Numbered from the stretch's first letter, positions 45,676 to 57,562 are shown. The stretch: 64,000 nt of DNA from Knoellia sp031844405 (GCA_031844405.1 JAUZVC010000003.1:682001-746000), one strand, 5' to 3'. Translations and numbers: made by a program. The notes: generated by a model from the letters alone, not told the origin.

Positions 45676-46190
45676 TCGCTGCCCCCGAGCAGCGAGACGA
45701 TCTCGGCGACGACGTCGTCGACCTCGCGCCCGGCGGTGTCGACGCGGTGCGTGGCGAGGCGCTCGTAGGTCGGGCGGCGCTCGTTCATGAGCTTGGTCCA
45801 CGCGGCCCGGGGGTTGATGGCGAGCAGCGGCCGGCTCGCGTCGAACCCGACCCGCTTGGCCGCGTCGGCGATGCCGACGTCGAGGAAGACGACGACCTGA
45901 CCGTCGAGCACCCGCTGCGTCTCCGCGTCCATCGGAGCTCCCCCGCCGAGAGCGACGACGCCGGCGTGGGCCTCGACGGCCCGCGCAACCTCGGCGCGCT
46001 CGAGCGCGCGGAAGGCCGGCTCGCCGTCGAGAACGAAGATGTCGGAGATCGAGCAGCCCTGGTCGGCCTCGATGGCTGCGTCGGTGTCGTGGAACCCCAC
46101 GTCGAGCGCGTCCGCGAGCGCCCGCCCGATCGTCGTCTTGCCCGACCCGGGCGGTCCGATGAGGACGACCACGGGGCGCTCCCCGCTCAC
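45672..46190 (-). CDS. aroK: Shikimate kinase
   Basis: Phosphorylates shikimate. About 172 residues; P-loop IGPPGSGKTT (about 12-20), the substrate-binding DTDAAIEADQG and ALGGGAPMD. Tandem GTG codons at 46193 and 46190 can both start it; 46190 makes the same 4-nt GTGA overlap with aroC seen throughout the window. Confidence 0.95.
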   Translation of the reverse strand: MSGERPVVVLIGPPGSGKTTIGRALADALDVGFHDTDAAIEADQGCSISDIFVLDGEPAFRALERAEVARAVEAHAGVVALGGGAPMDAETQRVLDGQVVVFLDVGIADAAKRVGFDASRPLLAINPRAAWTKLMNERRPTYERLATHRVDTAGREVDDVVAEIVSLLGGSE

Positions 46191-47410
46191 CACGAGCGCA
46201 TCGTCTCGGGCACGGCGGCGAGGTATGCCGCGTGGTTGCGTCGCGTCTCGGCGACCGAGTCGCCGCCGAACTTCTCGAGGCAGGCGTCGGCGAGGACGAG
46301 CGCGACCATGGCCTCGGCGACGACGCCGGCGGCGGGCACGGCCGAGACGTCGGAGCGCTGGTGGATGGCCTTGGCCTCGCCCTCCCCCGTCGTGTCGATG
46401 GTGTCGAGAGCACGCGGGACGGTCGAGATGGGCTTCATCGCGGCGCGCACCCGCAGGACGTCGCCGTTGGACATGCCGCCCTCGGTGCCGCCGGCGCGAC
46501 CGGTGCGGCGGCGGATCGTGCCGGACTCGTCACGCTCCATCTCGTCGTGGGCGGCGGACCCGCGGCGGGCGGCGGTGCGGAAGCCGTCACCGACCTCGAC
46601 CCCCTTGATGGCCTGGATGCCCATGAGCGCGGCCGCGAGGCGGGCGTCGAGGCGGCGGTCCCAGTGGACGTGCGACCCGAGACCCGGGGGCAGGCCGTAG
46701 GCGAGGACCTCGACGACGCCGCCGAGCGTGTCGCCGTCCTTCTTCGCGGCCTCGACCTCGGCGACCATCGCGGCGGAGCCGGCGGGGTCGAGGGTGCGCA
46801 CGGGGTCGGCGTCGATCTCGGCGACCTGGTCGGGCGTGGGCAGTGGGGCGTCGTCGGCGACACCGGCCGGGCCCATCGAGACCGTGTGCGAGACGAGCCG
46901 GATGCCGTAGGCCTGCTCGAGGAAGCGCGCGGCGACCTCGCCCAGCGCGACCCGGGCGGCGGTCTCACGGGCGGAGGCGCGCTCGAGCACGGGGCGGGCG
47001 TCGTCGAAGGCGTACTTCTGCATCCCGACGAGGTCGGCGTGCCCGGGACGGGGTCGCGTCAGCGGCTTGTTGCGGGCGACCTCCTTCTCGGCGTTGACGT
47101 CGTTCGACGCGGCGTAGGCCTCGTCGGAGACCGGGTCGGCGGACATGACGGTCTCCCACTTCGGCCACTCGGTGTTGCCGATGCGGATCGCGACCGGCGA
47201 GCCCATCGTCACGCCGTGGCGCACGCCCCCGAGGAACTCGACCTCGTCCTGCTCGAACTTCATCCGAGCGCCGCGGCCGTAGCCGAGACGGCGGCGGGCG
47301 AGGGCGTCGGCGAGGTCCTTGCGCGTCACCTCGACGCCAGCGGGCAGGCCCTCGATCGTGGCCAGGAGGGCAGGGCCGTGGGACTCGCCTGCGGTCAACC
47401 ATCGGAGCAT
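46187..47410 (-). CDS. aroC: Chorismate synthase
   Basis: Last shared aromatic step, FMN-dependent. 407 residues. Signatures GESHGPALLATIEGLP near the start, RASARETAARVALGE, and KPISTVPRALDTIDTTGE near the C-terminus. ATG 47410 has GGGAGG 8 nt upstream. First gene of the aroC-aroK-aroB unit, divergent from the ArsR-SRPBCC gene. Confidence 0.96.
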   Translation of the reverse strand: MLRWLTAGESHGPALLATIEGLPAGVEVTRKDLADALARRRLGYGRGARMKFEQDEVEFLGGVRHGVTMGSPVAIRIGNTEWPKWETVMSADPVSDEAYAASNDVNAEKEVARNKPLTRPRPGHADLVGMQKYAFDDARPVLERASARETAARVALGEVAARFLEQAYGIRLVSHTVSMGPAGVADDAPLPTPDQVAEIDADPVRTLDPAGSAAMVAEVEAAKKDGDTLGGVVEVLAYGLPPGLGSHVHWDRRLDARLAAALMGIQAIKGVEVGDGFRTAARRGSAAHDEMERDESGTIRRRTGRAGGTEGGMSNGDVLRVRAAMKPISTVPRALDTIDTTGEGEAKAIHQRSDVSAVPAAGVVAEAMVALVLADACLEKFGGDSVAETRRNHAAYLAAVPETMRSW

Positions 47411-47494
47411 GGACCGATCCTCCCATGCACCCCGACGCGCTCTCGGGGCGCGGTCAGGACGTGGGCACCGACGGGGCGGACGGCATACGAGGTC

Positions 47495-47524
47495 TTGACA
47501 GGAAACCTATTGGTTTCCTATTGT
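47495..47524 (+). promoter_or_regulatory. Promoter of the ArsR-SRPBCC gene
   Basis: A consensus -35 TTGACA (47495-47500) and -10 TATTGT (47519-47524) are 18 bp apart. Transcription would begin about 6-7 nt downstream, that is at or next to the GTG start codon at 47531, predicting a leaderless mRNA; there is no Shine-Dalgarno. Confidence 0.75.
47501..47518. promoter_or_regulatory. Palindromic operator filling the promoter spacer
   Basis: GGAAACC-TATT-GGTTTCC is a perfect 7-bp inverted repeat that exactly occupies the 18 bp between -35 and -10. A dimeric ArsR-type repressor bound here would block RNA polymerase, so the adjacent ArsR gene is probably autorepressed. Confidence 0.7.
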
Positions 47525-47530
47525 CGGCAC

Positions 47531-48292
47531 GTGGACCTCGTCTTCCGGGCCCTGGCGGACCCCACTCGCAGAGCGCTCCTCGACGCGCTCTTCGAGGAGG
47601 ACGGGCAGACGCTCGCCGCCCTGGTGTCCCGGTTCGAGATGACCCGCATCGGCGTGGCCAAGCACCTCGCCGTGCTCGAGGAGGCCGGTCTCGTCGCCAC
47701 CCGGCGTCAGGGACGCGAGAAGCACCACTTCCTCAACGCCGTGGGCATCCGGCAGGTCCACGACCGCTGGGTGAGCAAGTACACCGAGCCCTGGGCCGCC
47801 GGCCTCGTCGGGCTCAAGGACGAGCTGGAGGCAGGGAGCATGAGCACGACCAAGGTCTTCGAGATCTACATCCGCACGACGCCGGACCGGCTGTGGCACG
47901 CGATCACCGACCCCGAGACGCGACGCCGCTTCCACTTCGGCAACACCATCGAGTCGGAGTGGACGCCGGGGTCGCGCTACGCCATGACCCACGACGGCGT
48001 GGACCGCCCTCTCGTCGACGGCGAGAACCTCGAGGTCGACCCGCCACACCGGCTCGTCCAGAGCTTCCGGGCGCACTGGGACGACGACGCCGAGTCCGCC
48101 GGCACCTCGCGCGTCACCTGGGAGATCGAGGAGGTCGGCGACTCGTGCCGCCTCAACGTCGTCCACGACCAGCTTCCAGATGACGTGAGCGAGGCGATCC
48201 ACGGGGGCTGGCCGATGGTGCTCTCGGGACTCAAGACCTGGCTCGAGACCGGCACCGAGCTCACCACCCCCGGCTCGCTCATGTACGGCTGA
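47531..48292 (+). CDS. ArsR-type HTH fused to SRPBCC/AHSA1 domain
   Basis: 253 residues. Residues 1-85 are a winged HTH (LVFRALADPTRRALLDALF, then TRIGVAKHLAVLEEAGLV) without obvious metal ligands, and residues 107-250 an AHSA1/SRPBCC hydrophobic-ligand domain (EIYIRTTPDRLWHAITDPE). In many actinobacteria these are two adjacent genes; here they are one frame with an internal MSTTK that marks the old junction (near 47840). It probably senses a small lipophilic molecule. The GTG at 47531 seems leaderless. Confidence 0.85.
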   Translation: MDLVFRALADPTRRALLDALFEEDGQTLAALVSRFEMTRIGVAKHLAVLEEAGLVATRRQGREKHHFLNAVGIRQVHDRWVSKYTEPWAAGLVGLKDELEAGSMSTTKVFEIYIRTTPDRLWHAITDPETRRRFHFGNTIESEWTPGSRYAMTHDGVDRPLVDGENLEVDPPHRLVQSFRAHWDDDAESAGTSRVTWEIEEVGDSCRLNVVHDQLPDDVSEAIHGGWPMVLSGLKTWLETGTELTTPGSLMYG

Positions 48293-48335
48293 GCTTCTCC
48301 CCCACCCACTCCCCCGACCAACTCAGGAGCAGACC

Positions 48336-48635
48336 ATGACCGCCCTCGACAAGACCTTCACCGGCACCCTCGCCACGAGCAGCGCGCCCGGCGGCTGGAC
48401 CTACCTCGTCACCGACTGGAGCGCCGAGTTCTTCGGGACGCGCGGCCTCGTCAAGGTGGCGGGCACGATCGACGACCACCCGTTCCGCGGCTCGTTCATG
48501 GCCCTCGGCGACGGCACCCACAAGCTCGCCGTGACACGGGAGGTCCGCGACGCCATCGGCAAGGGCACCGGCGACGAGGTCACCGTGCACCTCAGCGAAC
48601 GCATCGACGACGCGCGGACCGCGGCGACGTCCTGA
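48336..48635 (+). CDS. DUF1905 domain protein
   Basis: 99 residues beginning ALDKTFTGTLATSSAPGGWTYL, matching DUF1905 (a small beta barrel). Function unknown; it is often found beside SRPBCC or YdhG-like proteins. ATG 48336 has AGGAG 7 nt upstream. Probably in the same operon as the ArsR-SRPBCC gene. Confidence 0.85.
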   Translation: MTALDKTFTGTLATSSAPGGWTYLVTDWSAEFFGTRGLVKVAGTIDDHPFRGSFMALGDGTHKLAVTREVRDAIGKGTGDEVTVHLSERIDDARTAATS

Positions 48636-48663
48636 ACCGAGGGCACGCGGCTACCCTCGCGCC

Positions 48664-49188
48664 ATGACGACGACACCGCCGCCGGCCGCACCGTTCGCCC
48701 AGTCCGTCCGGATCCTCGCCGGAGCCCTCATGGCGGGGCTGGTCTTCATCGGCATCGCGATGCTCTTCGTGCTCGGCACCGACGACACGCCTCCCCTGTG
48801 GCTGGTCGTCGCCCAGCTCGCGGCCGGTGTCGTCGTCCACCTGCTGCTGGAGTCGGTCGGCTACCGCGTGCAGCCGCTCGACCCGGACCTGTCCGACGCC
48901 GACGCCGAGACGGCGGCCCGGGCCCGGTGGCAGAGCACGATGATCCTGCGCTTCGCGCTGAGCGAGGCCATCGCCATCGCGTCGCTCGCGGCGGCGTTCG
49001 TCGTCGAGGGCGGGATCCTCGCGTATGCCGTCGGAGCAGTCGTGTCGCTCGCCCTCATGGCCGTCCACGTGTGGCCGTCGGCGCGTCCGGTGCGCAAGGT
49101 CGCGGCCGCCCTCGAGGCGGCCGGTCGCCGCACCACCCTGCGCGAGGAGTTCGGGGTTCCGGCCCCGGGTCCCATCCAGCAGTTCTGA
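48664..49188 (+). CDS. Hypothetical integral membrane protein
   Basis: 174 residues with four membrane helices: ILAGALMAGLVFIGIAMLFVL, LWLVVAQLAAGVVVHLLL, FALSEAIAIASLAAAFVV and LAYAVGAVVSLALMAVHVW, then a soluble tail ending FGVPAPGPIQQF. Not recognised beyond actinobacterial hypothetical proteins. Third gene of the plus-strand insert; convergent with the prepilin peptidase. Confidence 0.75.
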   Translation: MTTTPPPAAPFAQSVRILAGALMAGLVFIGIAMLFVLGTDDTPPLWLVVAQLAAGVVVHLLLESVGYRVQPLDPDLSDADAETAARARWQSTMILRFALSEAIAIASLAAAFVVEGGILAYAVGAVVSLALMAVHVWPSARPVRKVAAALEAAGRRTTLREEFGVPAPGPIQQF

Positions 49189-49206
49189 CGGTCCGGGGTC
49201 GCTCAC

Positions 49207-49905
49207 TCAGCGGCCGAGATATCCGTCCATGAGCGGCTGCCCCCACGCCACGGCGACGATCGCGCCCGCGCACATCGCAGGACCGAACGCCATCGCCGAC
49301 GTCCTCGCCGCGCGCCGCGTGACGAGCAGCACGAGGGCGGTGAGCCCTCCGACGACGAACGCCGCCATCGTGCCGACGACGACGTGGCCCACGGACAGCC
49401 ACCCGAGGAGCAGGCCGATCGTCGGCGCGAGCTGGATGTCGCCGCCGCCGAACCCGCCTCCGGGCAGGAAGGCGAACGCGAGGTAGAGCACCGTGAGCCC
49501 GACGCTGCACACCCCCGCCGTGAGCAGCCGGTCCCACTCCCCCGTCGCGACCGTCGGTGGCACGAGGAGCAGCGCGAACGCGGGCAGCGCGGGACGCGTC
49601 AGCCCGACGGGCAGCCGGTGGACGTCGACGTCGATCCAGACGAGGCAGACCGTGAGCCAGGCAAAGAGCAGGTATGCCGGGAGCGCGGCATACGCGGCCG
49701 TGTCACCGACCGTGAGCGCAAGGAGGAGGACGAGGACCGCGAGCAGCGGCGCGACCCACCACGACGGCGGCGTCGGGTGGTCCGCCTCGTCCTCGACGAT
49801 CCGGTAGCCGCCGGTCGCGAGCTCACGGGCCGTGAGCCGGCCGACGACGAGCGCACCGACGACGAGCACCACGACGCCGAGGACCGCGAGCACGTCGGCG
49901 GACAT
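49207..49905 (-). CDS. A24-family prepilin peptidase
   Basis: 232 residues, mostly membrane helices. The two catalytic aspartates appear in VWIDVDVHRLP and in GGGFGGGDIQL (the GxGD motif). It lacks the N-terminal methylase domain, as in archaeal and actinobacterial Tad-type enzymes, and would trim the leader of type IV or Tad pilins. No pilin genes are in the window. ATG 49905 overlaps the aroE stop. Confidence 0.9.
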   Translation of the reverse strand: MSADVLAVLGVVVLVVGALVVGRLTARELATGGYRIVEDEADHPTPPSWWVAPLLAVLVLLLALTVGDTAAYAALPAYLLFAWLTVCLVWIDVDVHRLPVGLTRPALPAFALLLVPPTVATGEWDRLLTAGVCSVGLTVLYLAFAFLPGGGFGGGDIQLAPTIGLLLGWLSVGHVVVGTMAAFVVGGLTALVLLVTRRAARTSAMAFGPAMCAGAIVAVAWGQPLMDGYLGR

Positions 49906-50723
49906 CAGCCCCCCACGCTCTCGCGGGCGGCGGCGAACATCGGCTCGAGCGGGGGACGCAGGCCGGTGAAGAGCTCGACCTGCACCGCCGCCTGGTGGAC
50001 GAGCATGTCGAGGCCCGAGACGACCTCGGCCCCGTGGTCGCGCGCGGCCCGGGCCAGCGGCGTCGGCCACTCGGCATAGACGACGTCGAGCAGGGTGGAC
50101 CCGGCGAGGTCCACGTCGGCCCCGGCCAGGGCGTCGGCCGTCGCCTGGCTCGCGGCCGGCGGCAGAGTGGAGACGACGAGCCGGCGTGACGCGTCGGCCC
50201 AGCGGTCGAGGGCGACGTGTCGTGCCGAGACGTCCCGGGCGGCCAGCAGCGTGACGACGTCGCCGGCCGTCGCCGCGTTGCGCGAGGCGACGAGGACGTC
50301 GCGGACGCCGAGGTCGGCGAGGGCGAGCGCCGCCGAGCGGGCCGTCGCCCCCGACCCGAGGATCGTCGCCGAGCCGGCGTGGTCGACATGGCCCACGGCG
50401 CCGACGATGCCGGCGACGTCGGTGTTGGCCCCGTCCCAGCCGCCGTCGTCGCGGCGCACGAGCGTGTTGACCGCCCCGGCGGCACGGGCGACCTCGGTCA
50501 CCGTCGCGGCCACCTCGAGCGCGGCCTCCTTGAGCGGCATCGTCAGGCTGAGCCCGCGCCACTCGTCGTCGAGCTCGCGGACGACGTCGGCGAGCTCGGC
50601 CTCGGTGACCTCACGACGGACGTAGGTCCAGTCGGAGAGGCCGAGGACGGCATACGCCGCGGTGTGGAGGACGGGTGAGAGCGAGTGCGCGACCGGCGAC
50701 CCGAGGACTGCGGCCCTCAGCAC
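49905..50723 (-). CDS. aroE: Shikimate dehydrogenase
   Basis: Reduces 3-dehydroshikimate with NADPH. 272 residues. Substrate site HSLSPVLH (13-20), catalytic Lys65 in LTMPLKEAAL and Asp102 in ANTDVAG, then NADP loop LGSGATARSAALAL. GTG 50723 overlaps the mltG stop by 7 nt (GTGCTGA). The alaS-ruvX-mltG-aroE order is conserved in Actinobacteria. Confidence 0.95.
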   Translation of the reverse strand: MLRAAVLGSPVAHSLSPVLHTAAYAVLGLSDWTYVRREVTEAELADVVRELDDEWRGLSLTMPLKEAALEVAATVTEVARAAGAVNTLVRRDDGGWDGANTDVAGIVGAVGHVDHAGSATILGSGATARSAALALADLGVRDVLVASRNAATAGDVVTLLAARDVSARHVALDRWADASRRLVVSTLPPAASQATADALAGADVDLAGSTLLDVVYAEWPTPLARAARDHGAEVVSGLDMLVHQAAVQVELFTGLRPPLEPMFAAARESVGG

Positions 50724-51877
50724 TTGTCCTTGTTGGCGGAGCACCACTCGTTGAACTCGCGGACGTTGGCGTCGTGCTCGGCCTGGGTCGTCGCGAACTT
50801 CGTCTCGCCCGTGGTCGGGTTGACGGCGACGAAGTAGAACCACGGCCCGTCGGCCGGCGCAGCGGCCGCCTCGATCGACGCGGCGCCCGGGCTGTTGATC
50901 GGGCCCGGGGGCAGCCCCTTGACCTTGTAGGTGTTGTAGGGGCTGTTCGAGTTGCGCGCCTCGTTCGAGGTACCGGCGCGACCGCGCTCCTGCTCGATGT
51001 AGTGGACGGTGGAGTCCATCTGCAGCAGGCCGACGGTCGGGCCGTTGGGGTCGTTGAGGCGGTTCTCGATGACGCGGGCCACCTTGGCGCGGTCGGCGTC
51101 GCCGTTGACCTCGCCCTCGATGATCGAGGCGATGGTGAGGATGCGGTTGTAGTCGTCCGGCTCGACCCCCGCCTTCTTGAGCTCCGCGAGGGTCAGGGCG
51201 ACCATCTGCTTGAGCTGGGCGGCGGCGGGGACCTTGTCGTCGAACTCGTAGCTCGACGGGAAGAGGTAGCCGTCGAGACGGCCCTTGGCCGACTCGGGCA
51301 GGCCGAGCGCCTGCGGGTTCTCGGCGGCCGCCTGGTAGTCGGCCACCGGGACGCCCGTCGCCTTGCTGAGGCGGGCGAAGATCTCGTTGACCCAGAGGCC
51401 CTCGGGAATCGTCACGCGGGTCACCGTGCGGTTGGCGGGGTCGGTGAGAAGGGCGAAGGCGTCGCTCGCCTTCATGCCCTTCTTGAGGGAGTAGGTGCCG
51501 GCCTGGATCGCGGCGCTCGCCTCGGGGTCGGCCGCCGAGGCGTCGAGGTATGCCGTCCGCGTCTTGACGACGCCCGCGGCCTTGAGCGCTGTGGCGATGG
51601 ACTCGCCGCTGTCGCCGGCGTTGACCGTCACCTGCACGTCGCCCTCGCCGGGGCCGGGGAAGTCCTCCGCCTCGGAGCTGCCCCCGAGGACCGACGACAC
51701 GAGCGGTTTGAGGAAGGTGAAGGCGACGGCCGTGGCGCCGCCGACGAGGACGACGGCGAGGAGCAGGGTGAGGAGTCGGCGGCCCCTGCTGCGGCGGCGA
51801 CGCTGGTGGCGGTTGCGGCGACGCTGCTCGTCGGGCGGCTCGCCGAAGATCGTCGTGTCGAGCTGGTTCTGGGTCAC
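50717..51877 (-). CDS. mltG: Endolytic murein transglycosylase MltG
   Basis: Cuts nascent peptidoglycan strands. 386 residues: a basic cytoplasmic N-terminus (1-34), one membrane helix (35-56), a LysM-like domain, and the YceG catalytic domain with the essential Glu254 in LTIASIIEGEV and a late GPINSPGAASIEAA segment. GTG 51877 overlaps ruvX as GTGA. Confidence 0.95.
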   Translation of the reverse strand: MTQNQLDTTIFGEPPDEQRRRNRHQRRRRSRGRRLLTLLLAVVLVGGATAVAFTFLKPLVSSVLGGSSEAEDFPGPGEGDVQVTVNAGDSGESIATALKAAGVVKTRTAYLDASAADPEASAAIQAGTYSLKKGMKASDAFALLTDPANRTVTRVTIPEGLWVNEIFARLSKATGVPVADYQAAAENPQALGLPESAKGRLDGYLFPSSYEFDDKVPAAAQLKQMVALTLAELKKAGVEPDDYNRILTIASIIEGEVNGDADRAKVARVIENRLNDPNGPTVGLLQMDSTVHYIEQERGRAGTSNEARNSNSPYNTYKVKGLPPGPINSPGAASIEAAAAPADGPWFYFVAVNPTTGETKFATTQAEHDANVREFNEWCSANKDKC

Positions 51878-52386
51878 CGCTGTCCGTCCTTCGTCTTCGG
51901 CCTGCGCCGCTTGTCCCGCACGGGCTCTCCCGGTGGGCGACCCGTGCTCCGCTCCTCGTCCAGTCCGGCCTGGAGGATGAGGACTGCAGCAGCCTGGTCG
52001 ACGACGGCTCGTTGCCGTCGTCCGTCGACACCACTCTGGCGCAGGGCCCGGTGGGCGTCGACGCTCGTGAGGCGCTCGTCGACGAGACGGACGCCCACGG
52101 GAGTCACCCGACGGGCCAACTCCGCAGCATACTTGCGTGCCGCCTCCGCTGCGGGTCCCTCGCCACCCGAAAGTGACCGGGGCAGGCCGACGACGACCTC
52201 GAGGGCCTCCCTCTCGCGGGCGAGCGAGACGATCTGCGAGATGTCGTCGCCCTCCCCCGCGCCGTCGGCCGGCCACGTGCGCGTCAGCGTCGCGTGGGGG
52301 CTGGCGAGCACGCCCGAGGGGTCGCTGACGGCCACACCGACACGCACGGTGCCGACGTCGACCCCCAAGCGGACCCCGGGGCGCAT
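51874..52386 (-). CDS. ruvX: RuvX/YqgF-type Holliday junction resolvase-like protein
   Basis: 170 residues with an RNase H fold. Catalytic DVGTVRVGVA at the start, DERLTSVDA in the centre and VDQAAAVLILQ near the end supply the acidic residues. Proposed roles are Holliday-junction resolution or rRNA 16S 5' maturation. ATG 52386, 2 nt after the alaS stop. The Arg/Lys-rich C-terminus (DKRRRPKTKDGQR) is a lineage extension. Confidence 0.93.
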   Translation of the reverse strand: MRPGVRLGVDVGTVRVGVAVSDPSGVLASPHATLTRTWPADGAGEGDDISQIVSLAREREALEVVVGLPRSLSGGEGPAAEAARKYAAELARRVTPVGVRLVDERLTSVDAHRALRQSGVDGRRQRAVVDQAAAVLILQAGLDEERSTGRPPGEPVRDKRRRPKTKDGQR

Positions 52387-52388
52387 GC

Positions 52389-55082
<2,694 letters not shown>

Positions 55083-55246
55083 GCAGAGTCAGTCCTGGGG
55101 TCGTCGTGCGGCGTGACGGAGCGTCCGGCCCGGAGTGGGCCACCGATGAATCCTACGTGTCGCCCTACCTCGCCCGCGCCTGCGTTCCCGGCACGTCGCC
55201 CTTGCGGGAGGCACGGTTGGGGCGACGGTCCGAGGGTCGGCGGCGC

Positions 55247-56611
55247 TCAGCTGCGGCCGAGCCGCTCCTTGAGCCAGGTCCAGCGCTCCTGCAGCCGCGC
55301 CTCGAACCCCCGGTCGGTGGGCTCGTAGTACGACGTCTTCCCGTGCAGGTCGTCGGGGAGGTACTGCTGCTTCGCGACCCCGTCGGGTTGGTCGTGCGCG
55401 TAGACGTAGCCGTCGCCGTGACCGAGACGGGACGCGCCGGCATACCCGCTGCCTCGAAGGTGCGGGGGCACCGCCCCGCCGCGTCCGGCGCGCACGTCCG
55501 CGATCGCGGCGTTGATGCCGGAGTACGCCGCGTTGCTCTTGGGCGCGAGCGCGTTGTGGACCACCGCCTGCGCGAGGATGATCCGCGCCTCGGGCATGCC
55601 GATCTGCGCGACGGCGTGCATGGCCGCGACGGCGGTCTGCAGCGCGGTCGGGTCGCCCATGCCGACGTCCTCGCTCGCGGCGATGACGATGCGGCGGGCG
55701 ATGAACCGCGGGTCCTCCCCCGCCTCGAGCTGGCGCGCGAGGTAGTGGAGCGCGGCGTCGACGTCGGACCCGCGCATCGACTTGATGAACGCCGAGGCGA
55801 CGTCGTAGTGCTGGTCGCCGGTCTTGTCGTAGCGCACCGCGGCCTGCGCGACCGCCTGCTCGGCGTGGGCGAGGGTGATCGTCACCTGCTCCGCGTCGGA
55901 GGTGATCGGTGCGTCGTCCTGGGCCACGCCGGCCGCCGCCTCGAGCGAGGTGAGGGCGCGCCGCGCGTCACCGCCGGAGATGCGGACGAGGTGCTCGCGC
56001 GCCTCCTCGGAGAGCACGTATGCCGCGTCGAGACCACGCGCGTCCGTCACGGCCGAGTCGAGGACGTCGGCGACCTGCTCGTCGTCGAGCGAGGTGAGCG
56101 TGATGAGCATCGAGCGAGAGAGCAGCGGGGCGATGACCGAGAACGACGGGTTCTCGGTCGTCGCCGCGACGAGGATGACCTGGCGCGTCTCGACCCCGGG
56201 GAGCAGGGCGTCCTGCTGCGCCTTGGTGAAGCGGTGGATCTCGTCGAGGAACAGCACGGTCTGCCGGCCGTAGAGGTCGCGGTTGCGCGCTGCTGCCTCC
56301 ATGACCGCGCGGACGTCCTTGACCCCCGCCGTGACGGCGGAGAGCTCCACGAACTCGCGGTCGGCGGCCGTCGCGACGAGGTGGGCCAAGGTCGTCTTGC
56401 CGGTGCCGGGCGGCCCCCACAGGATGGCGCTCAACGGACCGGCGGTGCCACCGGAGCCCTCGATGAGGCGGCGGAGCGGGCTGCCCGGGCGCAGGATCTC
56501 GCCCTGTCCGCGCACCTCATCGACCGATGCGGGCCGCATCCGGACCGCGAGCGGCGGCAGCGTCGACGCACTGCCGCCGTCGGTCGAGGCGAAGAGGTCG
56601 GCGGCGGGCAC
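55247..56611 (-). CDS. rarA: Replication-associated recombination ATPase RarA
   Basis: 454-residue clamp-loader-like AAA ATPase of the RarA/MgsA/WRNIP1 family acting at stalled forks. Walker A GPPGTGKTTL (about 66-75), Walker B VLFLDEIHRF, sensor-1 AATTENPSFSV, then the tetramerisation domain with FIKSMRGSDVDAAL and a conserved LRGSGYAGA tail. GTG 56611. Upstream of alaS on the same strand. Confidence 0.95.
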   Translation of the reverse strand: MPAADLFASTDGGSASTLPPLAVRMRPASVDEVRGQGEILRPGSPLRRLIEGSGGTAGPLSAILWGPPGTGKTTLAHLVATAADREFVELSAVTAGVKDVRAVMEAAARNRDLYGRQTVLFLDEIHRFTKAQQDALLPGVETRQVILVAATTENPSFSVIAPLLSRSMLITLTSLDDEQVADVLDSAVTDARGLDAAYVLSEEAREHLVRISGGDARRALTSLEAAAGVAQDDAPITSDAEQVTITLAHAEQAVAQAAVRYDKTGDQHYDVASAFIKSMRGSDVDAALHYLARQLEAGEDPRFIARRIVIAASEDVGMGDPTALQTAVAAMHAVAQIGMPEARIILAQAVVHNALAPKSNAAYSGINAAIADVRAGRGGAVPPHLRGSGYAGASRLGHGDGYVYAHDQPDGVAKQQYLPDDLHGKTSYYEPTDRGFEARLQERWTWLKERLGRS

Positions 56612-56740
56612 GCGAGCACCCTAGCCCGAGCACCCGACATGTGACCCACATCACACCCATCGCCCGTTGAGCGTGCGCCGAATTGCGTGCCTAGGGTCGA
56701 CAGTGCCCTGATGTTCCTCGCGCTCGACGAAAGGTGACTT

Positions 56741-57562
56741 ATGTCCGACACGACCTCCACCTCCACGCAGCTGCACCATGAGGACACCGGCGGCGACGGC
56801 CGACCTGTCGTCCTCATCCACGGCTGGCCGCTGTCCGGCGCCTCGTGGAAGGACACCGTCCCCGCGCTCACCGCCGCGGGGCTGCGCGTCATCACCTACG
56901 ACCGTCGCGGCTTCGGGCAGTCCGCACCCGACCCGGACGGCCGCTACGACTACGACTCCCTCACCGCCGACCTCGCCGACCTCATCGAGCGGCTCGACCT
57001 GCGCGACGTCTCGCTCGTCGGGTTCTCGATGGGTGGCGGCGAGGTGGCGCGTTATGTCGGCACCCACGGCGAGGACCGCGTGCACAGCCTCGTCTTCGCC
57101 GGCGCGATCCCGCCGTGGCTGCTCAAGAGCGACGAGAACCCCGATGGCGGGCTCCCCCGCGAGGAGGCCGAGAAGATGCAGGAGGGCCTGCGCGCCGACC
57201 GCGAGGGCTTCCTCGACGAGTTCACGACGAACTTCTTCAGCGCCGATGGCGAGCTCAAGGTCACGCAGGAGCAGCGCGAGGAGGCCAAGGCGCTCGCCGC
57301 CCAGGCCGACCTCGACGCCGCCGTCGCGTGCATCGCGTCGTGGCTCGAGGACTTCACCGGCGACCTCGCCAAGGTCACCGTGCCCACCCTCGTCATCCAC
57401 GGCGACTCCGACGCCATCGTCCCGGTCGAGGTCTCCGGGCAGCGCACCCACGAGCAGGTCGAGGGCAGCGAGCTCGTCGTCCTCGAGAAGGGCCCGCACG
57501 GCATCAACGTGAGCCACCGCTACGAGTTCAACGAAGCCCTGGTCTCCTTCCTCACCAAGTGA
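56741..57562 (+). CDS. Alpha/beta hydrolase, haloperoxidase-like
   Basis: 273 residues resembling the cofactor-free chloroperoxidase/perhydrolase group: VVLIHGWPLSGASW, DRRGFGQS, elbow GFSMGGGEVARY (Ser in FSMGG), Asp in HGDSDAIVP, and His in EKGPHGINVSH. Likely an esterase or perhydrolase. ATG 56741 follows GAAAGGTG. Coupled to the following acetyltransferase gene by GTGA. Confidence 0.88.
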   Translation: MSDTTSTSTQLHHEDTGGDGRPVVLIHGWPLSGASWKDTVPALTAAGLRVITYDRRGFGQSAPDPDGRYDYDSLTADLADLIERLDLRDVSLVGFSMGGGEVARYVGTHGEDRVHSLVFAGAIPPWLLKSDENPDGGLPREEAEKMQEGLRADREGFLDEFTTNFFSADGELKVTQEQREEAKALAAQADLDAAVACIASWLEDFTGDLAKVTVPTLVIHGDSDAIVPVEVSGQRTHEQVEGSELVVLEKGPHGINVSHRYEFNEALVSFLTK

